DNA of 24,391 nucleotides from Cephalothrix simula (taxonomy: Eukaryota; Nemertea; Palaeonemertea; Archinemertea; Cephalotrichidae): NCBI GenBank assembly GCA_035591015.1, contig JAXIUW010177780.1:1-24391 (forward strand), given 5' to 3'. Below, piece after piece: positions 1 to 14,500 of the stretch. The notes beneath the pieces are model-generated. The model was not told the origin of the DNA, ran no database searches, and was given only the letters and a program-made list of their open reading frames with translations. The translations under genes were made by a program, and so were the position numbers. Within the stretch, counting starts at the first letter, position 1; each line of letters begins with the position of its first letter.

Positions 1-40
1 CGGGTTCGATCCCTGGGTCCGCCGAGTGCTCTCGGGGTCT
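1..40 (+). repeat. tRNA-like B-box fragment, probably part of a SINE
   Basis: GGGTTCGATCC at the very start matches the tRNA B-box (GGTTCGANNCC) with T-stem-like bases on both sides. It is followed by a 5-bp hairpin (CCGAG-TGCT-CTCGG, 22-35). The left part is cut off by the window edge. No acceptor stem can be paired, so a tRNA-derived repeat in the intron is more likely than a tRNA gene. Confidence 0.4.
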
Positions 41-555
41 CAATCTTCCTTTGTATCAATTATATACGAAAAAAATACATATATTAAATTATTTTTATTT
101 GTTAGAGTAAATTGTGGCCAAATACACAAAAAATTAGCAGCGAACCCAAAAGTTAGACCAAAACCAATTAGTTACTAGGTATTGGGATCCCAGAGCCGCC
201 AAGTTTACCTTGACCGTTCACACTAGGTCATCAGATGATTTCTAGGAACTCTTTTGCATTGATATTGTATTTGCGTCATTACTTCATGCTTGATATGTTA
301 GATGTTATTTTTATTAAAATACATGTATATAAGATCAAAAGCCATAAATAGACTTGTCTTGTACATTACAACCTTCACCAGTCCCCACCGGAGTTGTAGG
401 TTCATTTTCATACCATTTCAAAAATATAAGATCCTAATGGCAATTGTGGTGTACGTGAAACTCCATTACGCCTTTTTCCCGCAGCATTCATAACCATTTC
501 AAACTTATTGATAATTAAAGAAGATGAAAAAATAAGAGATTTTTTTTGTTTTCAG
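41..555 (+). other. 3' part of an upstream intron of the apolipophorin gene
   Basis: AT-rich sequence ending in a polypyrimidine tract and TTTTCAG (549-555), the acceptor of the first visible exon. A small open frame at 302-493 has no signal-peptide character and no family resemblance. I see no signal-peptide exon here, so earlier exons lie upstream of the window. Confidence 0.6.
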
Positions 556-2573
556 CTTCGGGATGTTGTGCTCCAGGAAAGTGATCCTCGCGACCAGAGT
601 CGACGAGTGGAAATCTTCGGAAGTGAAGAATTCAAACGTGCTATGGAGGCACGCCCATTGTTTTTCTCCTTCCAAGATGGACGAATCGAGGACATTTGCC
701 CTGACAATGACGAACCTGTTTACGTGACAAACATCAAGAGAGCTATCATTTCATCTTTCCAAAATAATATGGATGATCTGAAACGAGATGTCAACAAGAC
801 AGAGGTAAGATTAATACAAAAAGAGTCTAGCATAAGTATCTGACAATGAATTAATAACGCATCAAATTTGATAATCTTTGCATTTAATTAATTCTTCGTA
901 ATCCAATTCTTCAGACTGATGTTGCTGGATCCTGCAAAACTGCTTACCGAATGACAAATGATGGATGGAGAACATACACAATTGAGAAGTCAAAGAATCT
1001 CTTAGCTTGTAATGATAGACACGATTTCAGATCTGTGATGCAAACAACTCCATTTAGAGTGAATTCTGACATCCAATCACTTCCTATTACAAAGGGAGAC
1101 CACATTTGTACCTACACCATGCAAAGTGGCCGCATTTTGAAGAGCGAATGCAGAGAGAGTCACGTCTTCAGACCATTTGCAAATGGTAACAATGGAGCTG
1201 TTACACGAGCAACTCACACTCTTCAATTCGCCACTGAGTACCCAGGAACAACAGCTAGAAGAGGTAACACCCGCAGAAGTAATCTCCTTTTTGAACACGA
1301 CAGGAAAGAGAAAGAATCCAGAGATATCAACACAGTTTATCAAATCCTCCGTGATATATGTGGATCATCCGAAGTAAACCAAGAAACACCAAGGATTTTC
1401 TCCAATCTTGTGTATAAAATGAGAGAGCTTGACACTGAAAGTCTTCGCCTGGTGCATAACCGTGTTTCAAACAACCAAGTATGTTCTGGAAATCATATGC
1501 TCGCAAGGTAATTATAGAATTTCTAAGCATGCTGGAACAAAAAATATTTTTAATTTTCTTCAGCCTCTTTCGCTTTTTTATATGACAAACGTTTTTAAAA
1601 CTTTTTCTTCAGAAAATTTTTTCATGATGCCATTCCAATGGTTGGCAGAACTGCCTCAGTAGCTTTGATCAGTGAACTTGTCAGTCGAAGACATGTGAAG
1701 GATACAGAGGCTGAAATGTGGATATCATCTCTGGCCTTAGTAGAAAAACCAACTGAGGAAATGATTGTTAGTTTAACTGTAAGTATCAAAAATGATATTA
1801 TTTCAGAATTTGAACAGCTGATGAATGTAGTATTATAAGAAATATTAACTGGAAGAACATACCTTTTATGCAAAATAATTTCAAATTTTCCAGACATTGA
1901 TCAGCAGCCAATTATCAAAAAGCGCTCTGTTGCCCGTCAGCGCTCTCATTAACACTTTCTGCAAATCGGAAGACTGTCAAAACAATCCAGCTGTCATTAG
2001 AATTGCAACTGCCCTGGAAGGTCGCCTAAATGGAATGTGTTCGTATCGCACGACACAAGAGAAAGAAAATATAATTCTAACACTTAAGGCCATTGGAAAC
2101 ATGGGAGCAGTACCAAGTCTTGCAAATATTCTCAACAAATGTGCAACCGCTAGCCAAAATGACAATGAAATTAAAGTAGCAGCTATCAATGCTTTTAGAA
2201 GACTTCCATGCTCTGCTGATGTAAGTATTTGTTCAAATGGTAAGAAGATATTCAAATTTCAGATAAAAAACATTTCGTTTATCTTTTTTTTGGTTTCAGC
2301 GTTCACAAATGATGTCAATTTTCCGAGACGCTTCACAAGATGCCGAATTAAGAATCACCGCCTATTTAACAGTAATGCAATGTCCATCACACGCTACCAT
2401 CATTTCTGTAGCTGAATTACTGGCTTCTGAAAAAGCTAATCAAGTCGGATCATTTGTATGGACCCATCTCACAAATCTTAAGGAAACATCGGATGTCCAT
2501 AAGCTCAGAATCAAGCAAATCCTCCAGACTGAAAAACTTGCGAAAGTATTTGACTTAGACAAGAGAAAATTTT
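556..2573 (+). other. Vitellogenin_N / LPD_N lipid transfer domain (exons 1-5, 5' partial)
   Basis: This is the N-terminal module that in apoB and apolipophorin receives lipid with the help of microsomal triglyceride transfer protein. Exon 1 carries EEFKRAMEARPLFFSF followed by DEPVYVTNIKRAIISSFQ, the counterpart of the NIKRGIISAL segment of apoB. Exon 2 opens with TDVAGSCKTAYRM, the family's conserved D-V-x-G-x-C-x-T-x-Y signature, and has further paired cysteines. Exons 3-5 form the helical part: FFHDAIPMVG at the start of exon 3 resembles the family's L-D-A-L-P-x-x-G-T motif, and exons 4-5 continue with amphipathic helices up to about residue 536 of the visible chain. By analogy with apoB about 80-100 residues plus the signal peptide are missing upstream. 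An alternative exon 2 donor (1478) was discarded because it breaks the frame into exon 3. Confidence 0.88.
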
Positions 2574-5500
2574 CAAGAAATTACGAAGGGTCATTCTTCC
2601 TAGAGTCATTGAACACAGGTGCCAAGGCTGATGCCAATGTTATTTTTTCATCTGAATCCTACATTCCCCGAGCAGGTAACCTCAACCTTACCGTTGACTT
2701 GTTCGGAAAGTCAGTCAATCTTTTGGAAGTCGGCGGGCGAGTTGAAGGAATGGAAAAGATGTTAGAAACCTTCTTAGGACCAAAAGGATACTTCCCAGAT
2801 AATTCAATCAACTCAAAACGAAGCAAAAGATCTGTTAACAACCTTAATAGATTACATGAACAGGTAAATACTTTTATCAGTTATCAGTTATCACACAACA
2901 AAGCAGTAATCTATTAATAACATACACTGTTAAAATGCAGTGAAATATAAATTAGAGGATGGTACTTTAAATTTCTTCAACATTCGTGTCAAAGGAACTT
3001 TTAAACTTGTAAAGTGTACTTGAATAATGCATGGCGCATGATAAAATCTAAAAGTATACATGTAATATAAGTTACACTGCGAACTACTAACATTGAACTC
3101 TTTTATTTTAGTTCCAGAAGACAGCATCTGATCCAAAAGCTTCTTTGTACTTCCGAGTATTTGGAAATGAATTGGGTTATTATGACTTAATGAAAATGGC
3201 CAAGGGAACAACAAACTTTAACATCCTTGAGGCCCTTCTTTTCTTGTCAAAGGACCACAACCTAGACTACAGCAAAAGTTACATGTTCTTAGACACGACA
3301 ATCACCATTCCAACAATCGTTGGTCTGCCAATGAGACTCGCTGTTAATGGAACTGCAACTATCAATTTGCATCTTAATGGAAGATTTGATGCAAGAAAGC
3401 TTGGCAGTTATCCTCGCAGTGTCAACATTGAAGGAACCATTAAACCAAGGTAACATTTTGTTGAAATTTACCTTGCGAAACTATCTTAGTGTTTTTCTCT
3501 TAAAACAATTTTGAGTTTAAAACAAAAAAATTGCTTCTTTTTACAGTGGTGCCATTGTGATAGAAAGCGAAATGGGAATTGATGCCACAATAGTAAAGAC
3601 AGGGCTTCGAATGGTATCAACAATGCATTCAAGTACAGAACTAGATGGTCATATTAAACTCCAAGACAGTCAAATCATGGATGTTAAACTAAACATGCCA
3701 AGAAAGAAACAAGAGTTCTTCACTTTCAGGTAATTATCAATCAATCTTTTATTTAAGTAATCTGTAAATTAATCAAATTGTCAAACAAATAAATACATTT
3801 TAAAATTTCACAGCAACAAATTCTACATGACAAATCGTGGAATTAATACTGAACAGGATATGACCACTCCCCGAATACAAAAGAAATATTGCACAGGCAA
3901 AGAAGTCTCTGATATCTTCGGTGTTCAAGTTTGTGGAGAGATTGACATGCCAAAATACAGTAAGGAAGGTCCAAGAGGTCCACTAAGAGGACCATCTGAA
4001 ATAGCACTCTCTTTAATAAAGACGGACTCTCATTCTGGCTATACATTTGAAGGAAGATTCCAAAGCGAAAAGGTATTTACCAATCAGTACAAAAAATATC
4101 TAAGTAAAACAATGAGAAATCACATCAAAAATTTATTCATAACAAAATATTTTTTTAGAATCGAGTAGAAGGAAAGAACGTCTATAATCGCAAGTTTAGA
4201 TTGGCTGTAAATACACCAGGATCTACAATGGATAGAAACATCGCCGTTGACTTCGATCTTAATCGAATGGACCAGAAGATTTCACTTGATTTGGTTTCAC
4301 CATGGAAGCGAGTAAATGCTCAAGGTAAGACAATAAGACACCAGTTTTAAGAAATAATATTATGCCAATTTTTTACAGAAAAGATTTCTTATTCTCTTGT
4401 TTATCCTTGCAGCTGCTTTAGTGAATCTTCAGAACAGGAAACACTTAACTGGAAAGTTCACTGTGGATGGTGAAGAAAAAGGAAGCCTAAGTGCTGAATA
4501 CAAAACATCAAAATCTGGTGAACTGGTTACCTATGAGCCAAAACTTTTTATCAATTATGGAAATGGAAGTCCAGTTACAGTTAATGCCAAACTTCAACAC
4601 GAAGGAAAGGACAGAGTAAGTAAATCATAGCATGGATAAGATATCTTGATATCCATAAAATATTTGTATGAGGTACATGCAAAGGAGGCATGAAATAAAT
4701 GAAAACACAAGAACGAGCACAAAAGTGAAATTTATGATAGCACACAGACTTACAATAGAATACTTCTTTGGCACAACCAAACTTTACTCATTCAATAAAA
4801 AGTAAAAATATTTTGAGTTTTCTAAAAATGATTTTTGGATCTTCAGATTGAAGCTGAAATTAAAGTAGATAATTTACTACGGGAGCCCCTTGCAGCTGGA
4901 TTCGAAATCAGAAGAGATCCCAATAAATCGGGAAAATATTCAGCAGCTGCATTATTTAAGTCACAATATTACAATGTAAAAGGCAATGGCTTTGTTGACA
5001 AAAGAGATGATGGATTACGAACCCGTATGAATTTAGACTATGGTTTTAACAAAAAGCCGGAACATAGTGTTGTCTTGAGCTGCAAATTCCGAAACAAGAT
5101 AACTTCTGGCATACACAGAATTATGTATGACACGTAAGTAGTGCCAGATAAAAATAACTATCCATATAATTTCCAATTAATTTTCAAGCGTAGAATGTTC
5201 TTTTATCTTTAAAATCGCTACGAATAGCCGTTTTCCTTTATAATTTCCGCGATTAATTAAAATATGTTAAAAACTAAAAACTCTGATCTACAATTTATCA
5301 TTTAATCTTACAGAGACGTAAGAGTTTCTCAGTTGCCAGATTACAGCTTCAGTTCAAATGGCCAGATTGTAGTTACAGATGGTAATGCAGAAGCAAACAT
5401 GATCGTTAACTATGGACTAAGCCATTCAGAAGAAAAAATGATAAAAACTGGCATTGTTCTTAGATATGGAAAAGACGGTGAACAATACAAAGTCAATGGG

Positions 5501-8500
5501 AACATTAATTTAAGATTTCCAGAGGTGATGGTAAGTAAAATATAAAAGCAAAATATATAAAACTGTATTTATAATTTTCATCTTACATAGCTGGGGTGTT
5601 ATCTATTGTTATTTTCATGCTATAATTGACATAATTCACAGCAAATTACGACGTCTGATCAACTATTTCAGAAAAAGTATGTGAATCACTCATATAGATT
5701 TTAATGGGAGATTCGCACGGTTTTGAAGACCTTTATGGAGAATTTGTACTGTTTTAGACATACAACGATCTTTGAAATTTAATTACTTGCTAAAAACTTC
5801 CACTGAATGTTTTTAACACCCCAACTATGTTATAAATTAGTTCTAGCATATGTAATTTATGCGTTATTGAAAAATATAAAAACTGATAATTAGCCTCGCT
5901 GACGCTTGACTAATTATCCGTTATTTTTCATAATGCATAATTACATATGCCATAACTCTAACATATAAAAGCAAGTAAAATTTTTTATTAACATAAAAAT
6001 TGAAATTGTTTTAGAATAATAATTAAAATTTAAAATTCTTAATTTACAGATTGATGATATAGAATTACTTCTTTCTCATGAACATGGCCCCAGATCAATT
6101 TCTTCAGCTGCTTCTGCCACATATGGAAAGAAACAAAAGTATTCAATTGATTACACAATTGAAAATCACTCATCAGGTCTTCAAAGGTATACCATGGACT
6201 CCCATCTTAACTATCCAGGAAGAGAAATGCGGTTCTGGCAAGAATTATCAGAAATCCGTCCAAATGAATACCGACATAATATGATTGCACAATGGCAAAG
6301 AGCTAAACAAGTAAGATCTCTCTTAACTTTTAGACAAACTAGTGACATGTACCTCATTGATGGAGACGTCAGAATTACAGGAATGCAACCAGCTTCACTA
6401 AACATCGCTCTTAAACCAAAGCTCACAGACCTTGAGTTCACCATGAAGAGTAAATTAAGTTACGATGTATACAATGCACGCCTATCACTTAAAAAAGATG
6501 GTGAGCATATAACATTCAGCAGCAACCTTAATATTCCACAAATAACACCAGTATCACTGACTGGTTCAGCCAGAATAAATATGAAAGATGCATCACTAAG
6601 GGCTGTCCTAAATTACAGACAAAAAATGTACAGTATAGCGTACAACCATAGATTCGAATATGAAAACTTCAATTTACGAAGCCGCGGATCTATTGATGTG
6701 TCCATACCAGATCGTCGTATAACCACAGATGCCACAATCAACTACGTTGAAGATGAACTTACGGCTAATATCAAGACAAAATGGGATGCGGATCGCGATG
6801 AAACTATGAAAGCATCAATTGAAATAACTGGAAAGAAGGCAGTTGAGGGCGACACAACTATTCGATCATTTTATCTTAGACCAGAATTCATGAACAAATT
6901 CGTCACAACAAGAGGCACAATTAGAAGCAAGAAGAATTTTATTGCTATTGATTACCAATGGGAATGTTATAGAAGATCACAACTTATCTTAAGTTATGAA
7001 GGGTCCTACGGATCTGACTCCCATAGTTTTGGTTCAACATCAAAGTTTGCTATGAAGACGAACATTTTAGATGGTTTAAAGTACGGTTTCCGAGATCTAA
7101 CCGCTCGAACTTATGTCAATTTGAAAGACCAGCATATTATGTTTTCAAATGACATTAATATTGACAATGAAAAGAGTTTTAAGACTCAACTATCATTAAA
7201 GTATGAAGGAATAAATAAAATTGAAGCACATGCTGAAATCAAAACCCCTTTCGATGGATATAAACTAATTCAAGGTGATGTTATTTCAACAATGGGAAAC
7301 GACAAAATCAACACTGAAGCAACAGCCACCATCGGTATTGATACATACAGAATCCGAGCGGCATGTACCCTCAAAGGAATTATAGAAGGAAGCCTAAAAA
7401 TTGAGACTCCGATCAAAAACTTTGAATTAATCAGTTTGTTCCTTCGACATCAGCTTACACAAAATGGTTATTCTGGAAGTGCAGAAGTTCAATGGCAATC
7501 AAAGAAAATTTCAATTGATTTGGGAGGCGTTTGGAATGATATCCTAAACATGAACAGCCACTTCACTGTCCTCACTCCTTTTAGAGGTTTTGAAAAGATT
7601 CATTTTGATCTTCAAAACATGTTTTCTGGATATAATTATGATGCAGAGCTACAATTAGTTGCATTCTACAACCGTTTTAGCATCAAGGTTGGAGCAAAAA
7701 GAGAGCCATACACACCTAAGTATGATATTACTGTTAAAGTTGAAACACCTTTTGATCAGGCTCCTACCATTCATGCTGGTGGTGAACTAAACCTTGAGGG
7801 TCAGCGTCCAACTGCAAAACTAAGTGTCCAATGGACTCCTCAGATGAAAATAGAAGCTGAAGGTGCAATCCAAGTTACAGGACCAAAGAACTTTGAAACC
7901 ACACTACGTATAATGACACCCTTTGCCAATTTCGAGGAAAATACATTCAGCATCATTAATAGAATCGATGAATTAAACTTCCATTGTGAAGCTGACTTTG
8001 CAACTGCAGGCAAAAGATTTCAGGCTGGTGTATCAGGAAGTCTAAAGGACGGTTTCCATGGAGCAATCGAACTAAGAACACCATTTGATTATGCAAGAGA
8101 GATTGTTACAGGATTCACCTATAAATCATCGGAAAAGAGTATCGATACAGAAATAACTTTCCAATGGAAACCGGATCAAAAATTCTCAACAGAAGTTGTG
8201 TTTAAAGTATTGAACCCAGAAGACTTTGAAACAACTATCGCTGTAATGACTCCATTCAAGAACTTTAAGGAAACAAGGGTGACACTTCGTTATCATTTTG
8301 ATGGCCTAAGTGTAGCGACCGAAGGACATATTGCTGGATGGGATAAACGATTCCAGATAAAAGCCTCAGGTAGTTTGATTGAAGGTATTCATGGAAACAT
8401 TGAGCTAAGGACCCCATTTAAACCTGTAGAAGAATTCATTTTCAACTTTCATCATAATGGACCAGTTTCCAATTTCAAAACAAATGCCGATGTACAATGG

Positions 8501-11500
8501 GCACCTGAATCAAAGATAACAGCTCAACTACTCAGTGCATGTGTTGGTCCCCTTGACTGTGACATAAATCTTTCAACAGAAACACCATTCAATCGTGCAA
8601 AATCAATGCTATTTTCCGCAATGATAAAAAAAACGTATGGTCGTATTAAATCTGCTGTAAAAATCCATGTAGATGATTTCAACTTTAACACAGATGGTTC
8701 TGGCAGCATAGATGATCAAGGCTTAAAGGCAAGTGGTAACATTAAATCAAGTATTGAAGGGCTTAAAGAAGCCTTTATCACATTCAAAGGAAAACTTGTA
8801 AATGATAAGGAAGTTTCAGGGGAAATAGTCATGACGTGGTCAGATGACAAAACAATCAGCAGCAAAATGAATATCAGAGCAACAAAAAGTGATGATCAAA
8901 GTATTTACTCCATAACAGCTGAAACAACAACACCCTTTGAACATTTGAGACAAGCAAAATCAACCTTCCAAATAACGAAAACAGTAAACAGAGTCATTGT
9001 TTCAGCTCAAACGCTTTATAATGCATATCATATGCGTTACAATGGTGAATTAATGTATGAACCAACTCACATTGCTGTAACATCTACCTTGGCATCCCAA
9101 CATCCAATGCTGAGAGAGGTAAAATTCAATTGCAATGGGCAATGGTCAAATGGAAGATTAATGGTCAACTCTGATGTCTCACATAATGGAGAAAGGAAAA
9201 TGTCTCTAAATCTTAATGCTCACATATTGGATGCTATGAATGTTGACAGCCAAATGCATGCATCATTCATGAAGTACCAAGCAGATGTCAACTACAAACA
9301 TCAATACACAGGACAAAGGTTATCATTACAATCATCCCTTAAAACACAAGGATATGCCTTCTCAATAGAATCAGAATTCTTTACAAGACATTCTAAGCAT
9401 ATCCAAGGTACTGTCACGGTAGTTACACCATTTGATGGATATGAGAGGCTTTCTATGTCAGCAAAAGCAGAGCACAGTGAAACTAACTACGAAACGTCTT
9501 TGAACATAAACAATGGAAGAACTAAGATGCTGTCAATTGTCTTCAACCATGAATATGCTAAAAGTGCAAGACTAAATATAGAAACTGCTCTAAGATTCAT
9601 AAATTCTATTCAGGCTGCTTTTGAACACACTAACCGCGATCATGGAATGCAACACAATAGCAGGCTTGCATTGAGAATTTTTGATGATATCCTTTCAGTC
9701 GAAACAGAAATCATAAAGGAAGAAAGAAAAATGCAATTCTCTAACAAAATAAATATTCCTGTTCAAGGTTATGAAGATATGGTCACAAGAATTGCAATTG
9801 CTGATGGTGAAGAGAAGTCATTTACAGCATCTTTTGAGGGTAAAAGCATTCAAAGAAGATCTGTCTCAAGTATACTTAGAATGAGATTCCCAGATTTAAT
9901 GATGGTTTCATTTAAATCAACATGCCCATATTTCAAAGAGGCATCCGTTGAATTGATCAACAGAGGATCATTTCCACATATGGCATCAGAATTAAAAGGC
10001 ACCTACACAATGAAAGACAATCAATACAAATTGGAGTCCATAATACAATTCGCATCGATTAAATCACTTGGTTTGAAAGCGTCATTTCACGGACTTACCC
10101 CCGAACCAATGAGCCTAGCTATGAGTTACAAAATTGAAAATAACAAAATTGCATTTGATTTAGCAGTTTTAAGTGAATCAATTGCAATTACCATGGAAAA
10201 AGATGATTCCAGAATGTATGGCTCTGTTTCAACATCAAATGAATATCTTGAAAAGGCATCAGTTAGATTTTTCAAGAGGGGCTCTTTCCCATTTTTGACT
10301 GCTAACCTTCATGGTTCCTACAAAGGTTTTGGAAAAGAAAGAAGACTGGAATCTGTGATCTTGATGAATGGCGCCCGATCATTAAAAATTGACTCAACTG
10401 CAACAAATATCTTCCAGGAAGAAATAACAGCAACTCTAGGCTATTCCATTGAACACAAATACAATTGGAATATCCATACTGATGTGAAATCAGGAAAAAG
10501 AGGACTCTTCAATGGAAGAGTTGCAATTAATCAAAGGAAAATTGAAATTGATATCAATCTAATGTCAGCGAAAATCGAAAGCACTGGATCAGGTTTACTA
10601 ATTACCTCAACTTTCCCACAAATGGAAAAGGCAAGTTTTGAATACAACCAACGAGGTACCTTTCCTTACACAACAGTTTTACTAAAGGGCTCATGGAGAA
10701 CATATGGCAAAGAGATTACCAGCGAAGCAAGTATTTCAATCCAAGGAAAAGACTCAATTTCAGCTGATCTTAAAATAATCAACCTAAGTAAAGAACCACT
10801 TGTTTCAAGATTTGAATATACCAATAGACCATCAGCAAATAAAGTGACCGGGTATATTAAGATGGGAAGCAATTCTCTACTTGATGTAAATGCTGAGCAC
10901 AGTGAAAACAAAATTGAATTTATCTTCAACGTCATTGACCAGAAGCTTATTGCAAAGATAGAAAACATAAATGAAAAATTAGAAGCAACATTTGTAGTTG
11001 ATTATCCACTTTTTGGAGTAAAAGTTAATGGAAATATGGAATACAAAAGCATCTTTGACTTTAATGGGAATGCTCATATGAACTCTAGAATTCCTGGATA
11101 TTCAACAGTTTCACTAAAATTGAAACATCTTTGGGATACAGTAAAATGCAACACGGAGTTCGAAATAGAAACAGACAATGCAAAATACTCACTTAATAAT
11201 TTCTTTTCTACAGAGCGAAGCATTCAAATGAAGACAAGCATGAAAGGGCCTTATGGATTGTCATTCGATTTCGATTTAAATCACGCAGGATCATCAGCAA
11301 CTCACTTCGTTAATGAGTTCATGTTCGAATTCACTGCTCTAGTTGTGCGATTGAAAGTTCAGAGTAAAGTCAGAGTTAATAGCCTAGATGATATTACTGC
11401 TTATGTTGAGCTCGCATCCCCAATCAAAAACTACGAATTCGTAATCATCGATGCTAAGCATAAGGTGGTGTATAGTCGATGGACTCAATCAGCTGAAATA

Positions 11501-14500
11501 CACATGCCTCCTAGAATCACTTACAAAATAGCAAACAATATTGAATTCTTTTCAAATAGTTTTATAAACAAGGCTGAAATTGTTACACCAAGCAAAAGGT
11601 ACGATATAGAAATTAACCATAACGGCTTTTCAAACCAGTTGACAAACAAGCTGATCGTAAAACAAGATGGAACAGACCTAGCCTCCTGGAATGTTGTCTT
11701 TAACAGTTTAACTGATATATCAGCCCGAGTGCAGTGTAAACAACACTATGTCGAATTCACGAACAAAAATAGTGATGACAAGATGTATTTACTTACCAAG
11801 GCATCAGCAAATATAATGAACAGACAATTTAGTATGGAGTCCAAATTTAACAGCTTCACAGATATGGCAGCTCGTGTACGGTGTAAGCAGCACTATGTCG
11901 AATTCTCAAACCAAAAGAGTAATGACAAGATGTATTTACTTACCAAGGCATCAGCAAACATAATGAACAGACAATTTGATATGGAGTCAAAATTCAAAAG
12001 CTTAGGAGATATGTCAGCTCGTGTGCAGTGTAAGCAGCACTTTGTCGAATTTTCAAACCAATTGGATGAAAACAAGTATTTACTTACAAAAGCTTCAGCT
12101 AATATCATGAATAGTCGATGCAATATGGAATCAAAGATCAGTTTTGATTCAGATATTGATATGGATATAAAATTAGTTATACCTAATGTAAATGCAGGCC
12201 TTCTCATCACACACAAGAATAGCAATGGCTTTTCTAACACAATAAAAATGCATTGGAACGACCATCGGGTATCATCAGATGTGTATCTCAATACAAGGAG
12301 AAATGAGTTAATAATTGTCCTTTCAAGTAGTTGCCAATACCTCCAAGATGCAAACTTCCGAACAACAATGACAAGTGGACGCTTGGTATCTGATTTAAAA
12401 ATGAACACTTATGGAAATTACAAGCTTGATTCGCAATACAACTTTGATGGAAAAATACACATCACGGCTACACTTCAAACTCCAACCAAGGATGCAACGA
12501 TGAAAATAAATTACAGAAACAGAATGCTTGAATCTTCAATAAAGACTGAAAACTATGAACTTGTTTGTGATGTCACAGCAATCAGTGTCGAAAGGCTTTC
12601 AGGAAACTTCAAGTTTTCTAATCCCTATTTTCCCATATCTATGAGATTCACACACAACAGCAATGATAATGCTTTCACAACTGAAGGTTTGATTAATTGG
12701 CAGAATAACCGAGAAATCAACTTTAAGTTAAATATGGGCAAAGACAATGGATATATGTCAACCTTTGAATTAAATACTCCATTTAACTTAATCCGAAATA
12801 TTAACTGGAATGGTTCGTTAAGAAACAAAAGGATGGCAGCTCAAATGCGTTTTAATGATTGGCATGGAGATGCAAATATTCACATTCCAAATGCATATCA
12901 AAGCAATGGTCATGTCAAAATCAATGAACATATCACAATAAGGCATGAGCATAACTACAGGTATGGGCAATGGGATCAGAAAGCTGAAATGAGGTATGGT
13001 GATAAACAGATAGTCTATGATGGCTCTGCAACACTAACGGCTTCATCACTCAATATTTTGGTTAATATAAAATCAAGCTGTCCTCATGTACGAGACTTTA
13101 CTCTAAAGTATGACATGAAAAAAGCTTCTGAGCAATCACATACGATTGATATTATTGCTGACGAAAAAAGGCTGTCTGGTTCAATAAAAATGGATATGAT
13201 ATCAAAGATAGAATTGAATGTCAAAGCATCAAGAAACAACGTTGACCTTGCATCACTTGTATTCTCGCACCAAAAAACAAATAACTGTAAGACTTCATTA
13301 TCATTCAGAACAGGAGGTAGTTACATTATTTACGAATCGAATCTAAATAAGTGGAACTCAGCTGCTAGTTTACAAAGCTCATGTCCATATTTGAGAACAG
13401 CATCCATCAAATTAATGGAAGATTATTCAACGAAGACACTTGAAGCAATATTCAACGAGTTTTCCTTAAGTGGAAAGGTATCTGGTATATCAGTAAGAAA
13501 CCTAAGAACTGATCTCAGTTTTAAAAGACAAGGAGTTGATCTTTTGAAAATGAAACATTGGCACACATCAGAAAATAAAAAAATTATTGCCAATTTTGAA
13601 ATGTCTTTAAAGGATAAATCGCCAATCATCTTCCAAAGTGAATGTGACCACTCAAGAAAACCTGATGTTAATATGAAGATTAAATTGACCACACCTTTTA
13701 ATTCTTTTGAAACAATAGAATTTGCATCAGAAAGCAAAATCGAAGATGGTATGAGAAAGTGCACTGTGATGCTGAGATATAACACGCTAACTTTTGATAG
13801 TTCAGTAACATACAAAGATAAGTCGATTGAATCCATAACCCGATTGGCGACTTCCTCTACTTCAAGAAGGTTGCTCATAAATAAGAACCACAACTCAGTA
13901 TCAATTAAACTGACCAAGAACGAAAAAACGATAGCCATGGCTAACCTGAAATACGAAGCACCCCGAGTACAATTTCTTGCTGAAATCATGGATCATAACA
14001 TTGAAATTTCAACAACTTTAAAATTGCCAAAATTGACTTATTTTGTCAAAATCGATCAGTTTGAACTTGATGCAGCAATCCAATTCTACAACATCAACCA
14101 GTTCTCTGGTTTAATTGAAGTAAAGAATATGGGAAGACTTAGCTTTGAAAACATGAATCACGGAAATATTTGGACTGGAAAAGCTAAACTAATGTACAAA
14201 CAAATGTATGTTGAATTCATGCATGAGTGCAAAAACGATGAATACTCTTTGGACGTAAAAACCAGTGTTAACAGTATTTCAGAAATTGGTTTGAAATACA
14301 ATCCCAAACAAGACGGTCATTTCATTACTCTCATCTACAACAAATACAGAGTTGTCATCAATTTGGACAATTTTGCAATCAAAAAGATGAATGTAGTAGC
14401 AGAAGTTATGTACAAAAATAATAGATTCGCAAGCTTAAATATCCAACACAGAATATCAGCTAAAAAGGTCATCATTGATGCACGACTCCAACTCCCATCA

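Noticed and set aside
1-40. Possible tRNA gene end
   Set aside because: Only the T-arm-like part is visible, no acceptor stem pairs, and similar tRNA-like heads occur in repeats elsewhere in the window.
302-493. 63-codon plus-strand frame before the first visible exon
   Set aside because: Lies in AT-rich intron, has no signal-peptide or LPD_N resemblance, and cannot be joined to exon 1 with clear splice sites.
1479-1484. Alternative donor GTATGT in exon 2
   Set aside because: Using it would shift the frame into exon 3; the donor at 1508 keeps the frame and restores the conserved motif.
13423-13989. 188-codon antisense open frame (with others at 11893-12408, 14715-15080 and elsewhere)
   Set aside because: These lie opposite a well-supported coding exon; they reflect its codon composition and show no family features.
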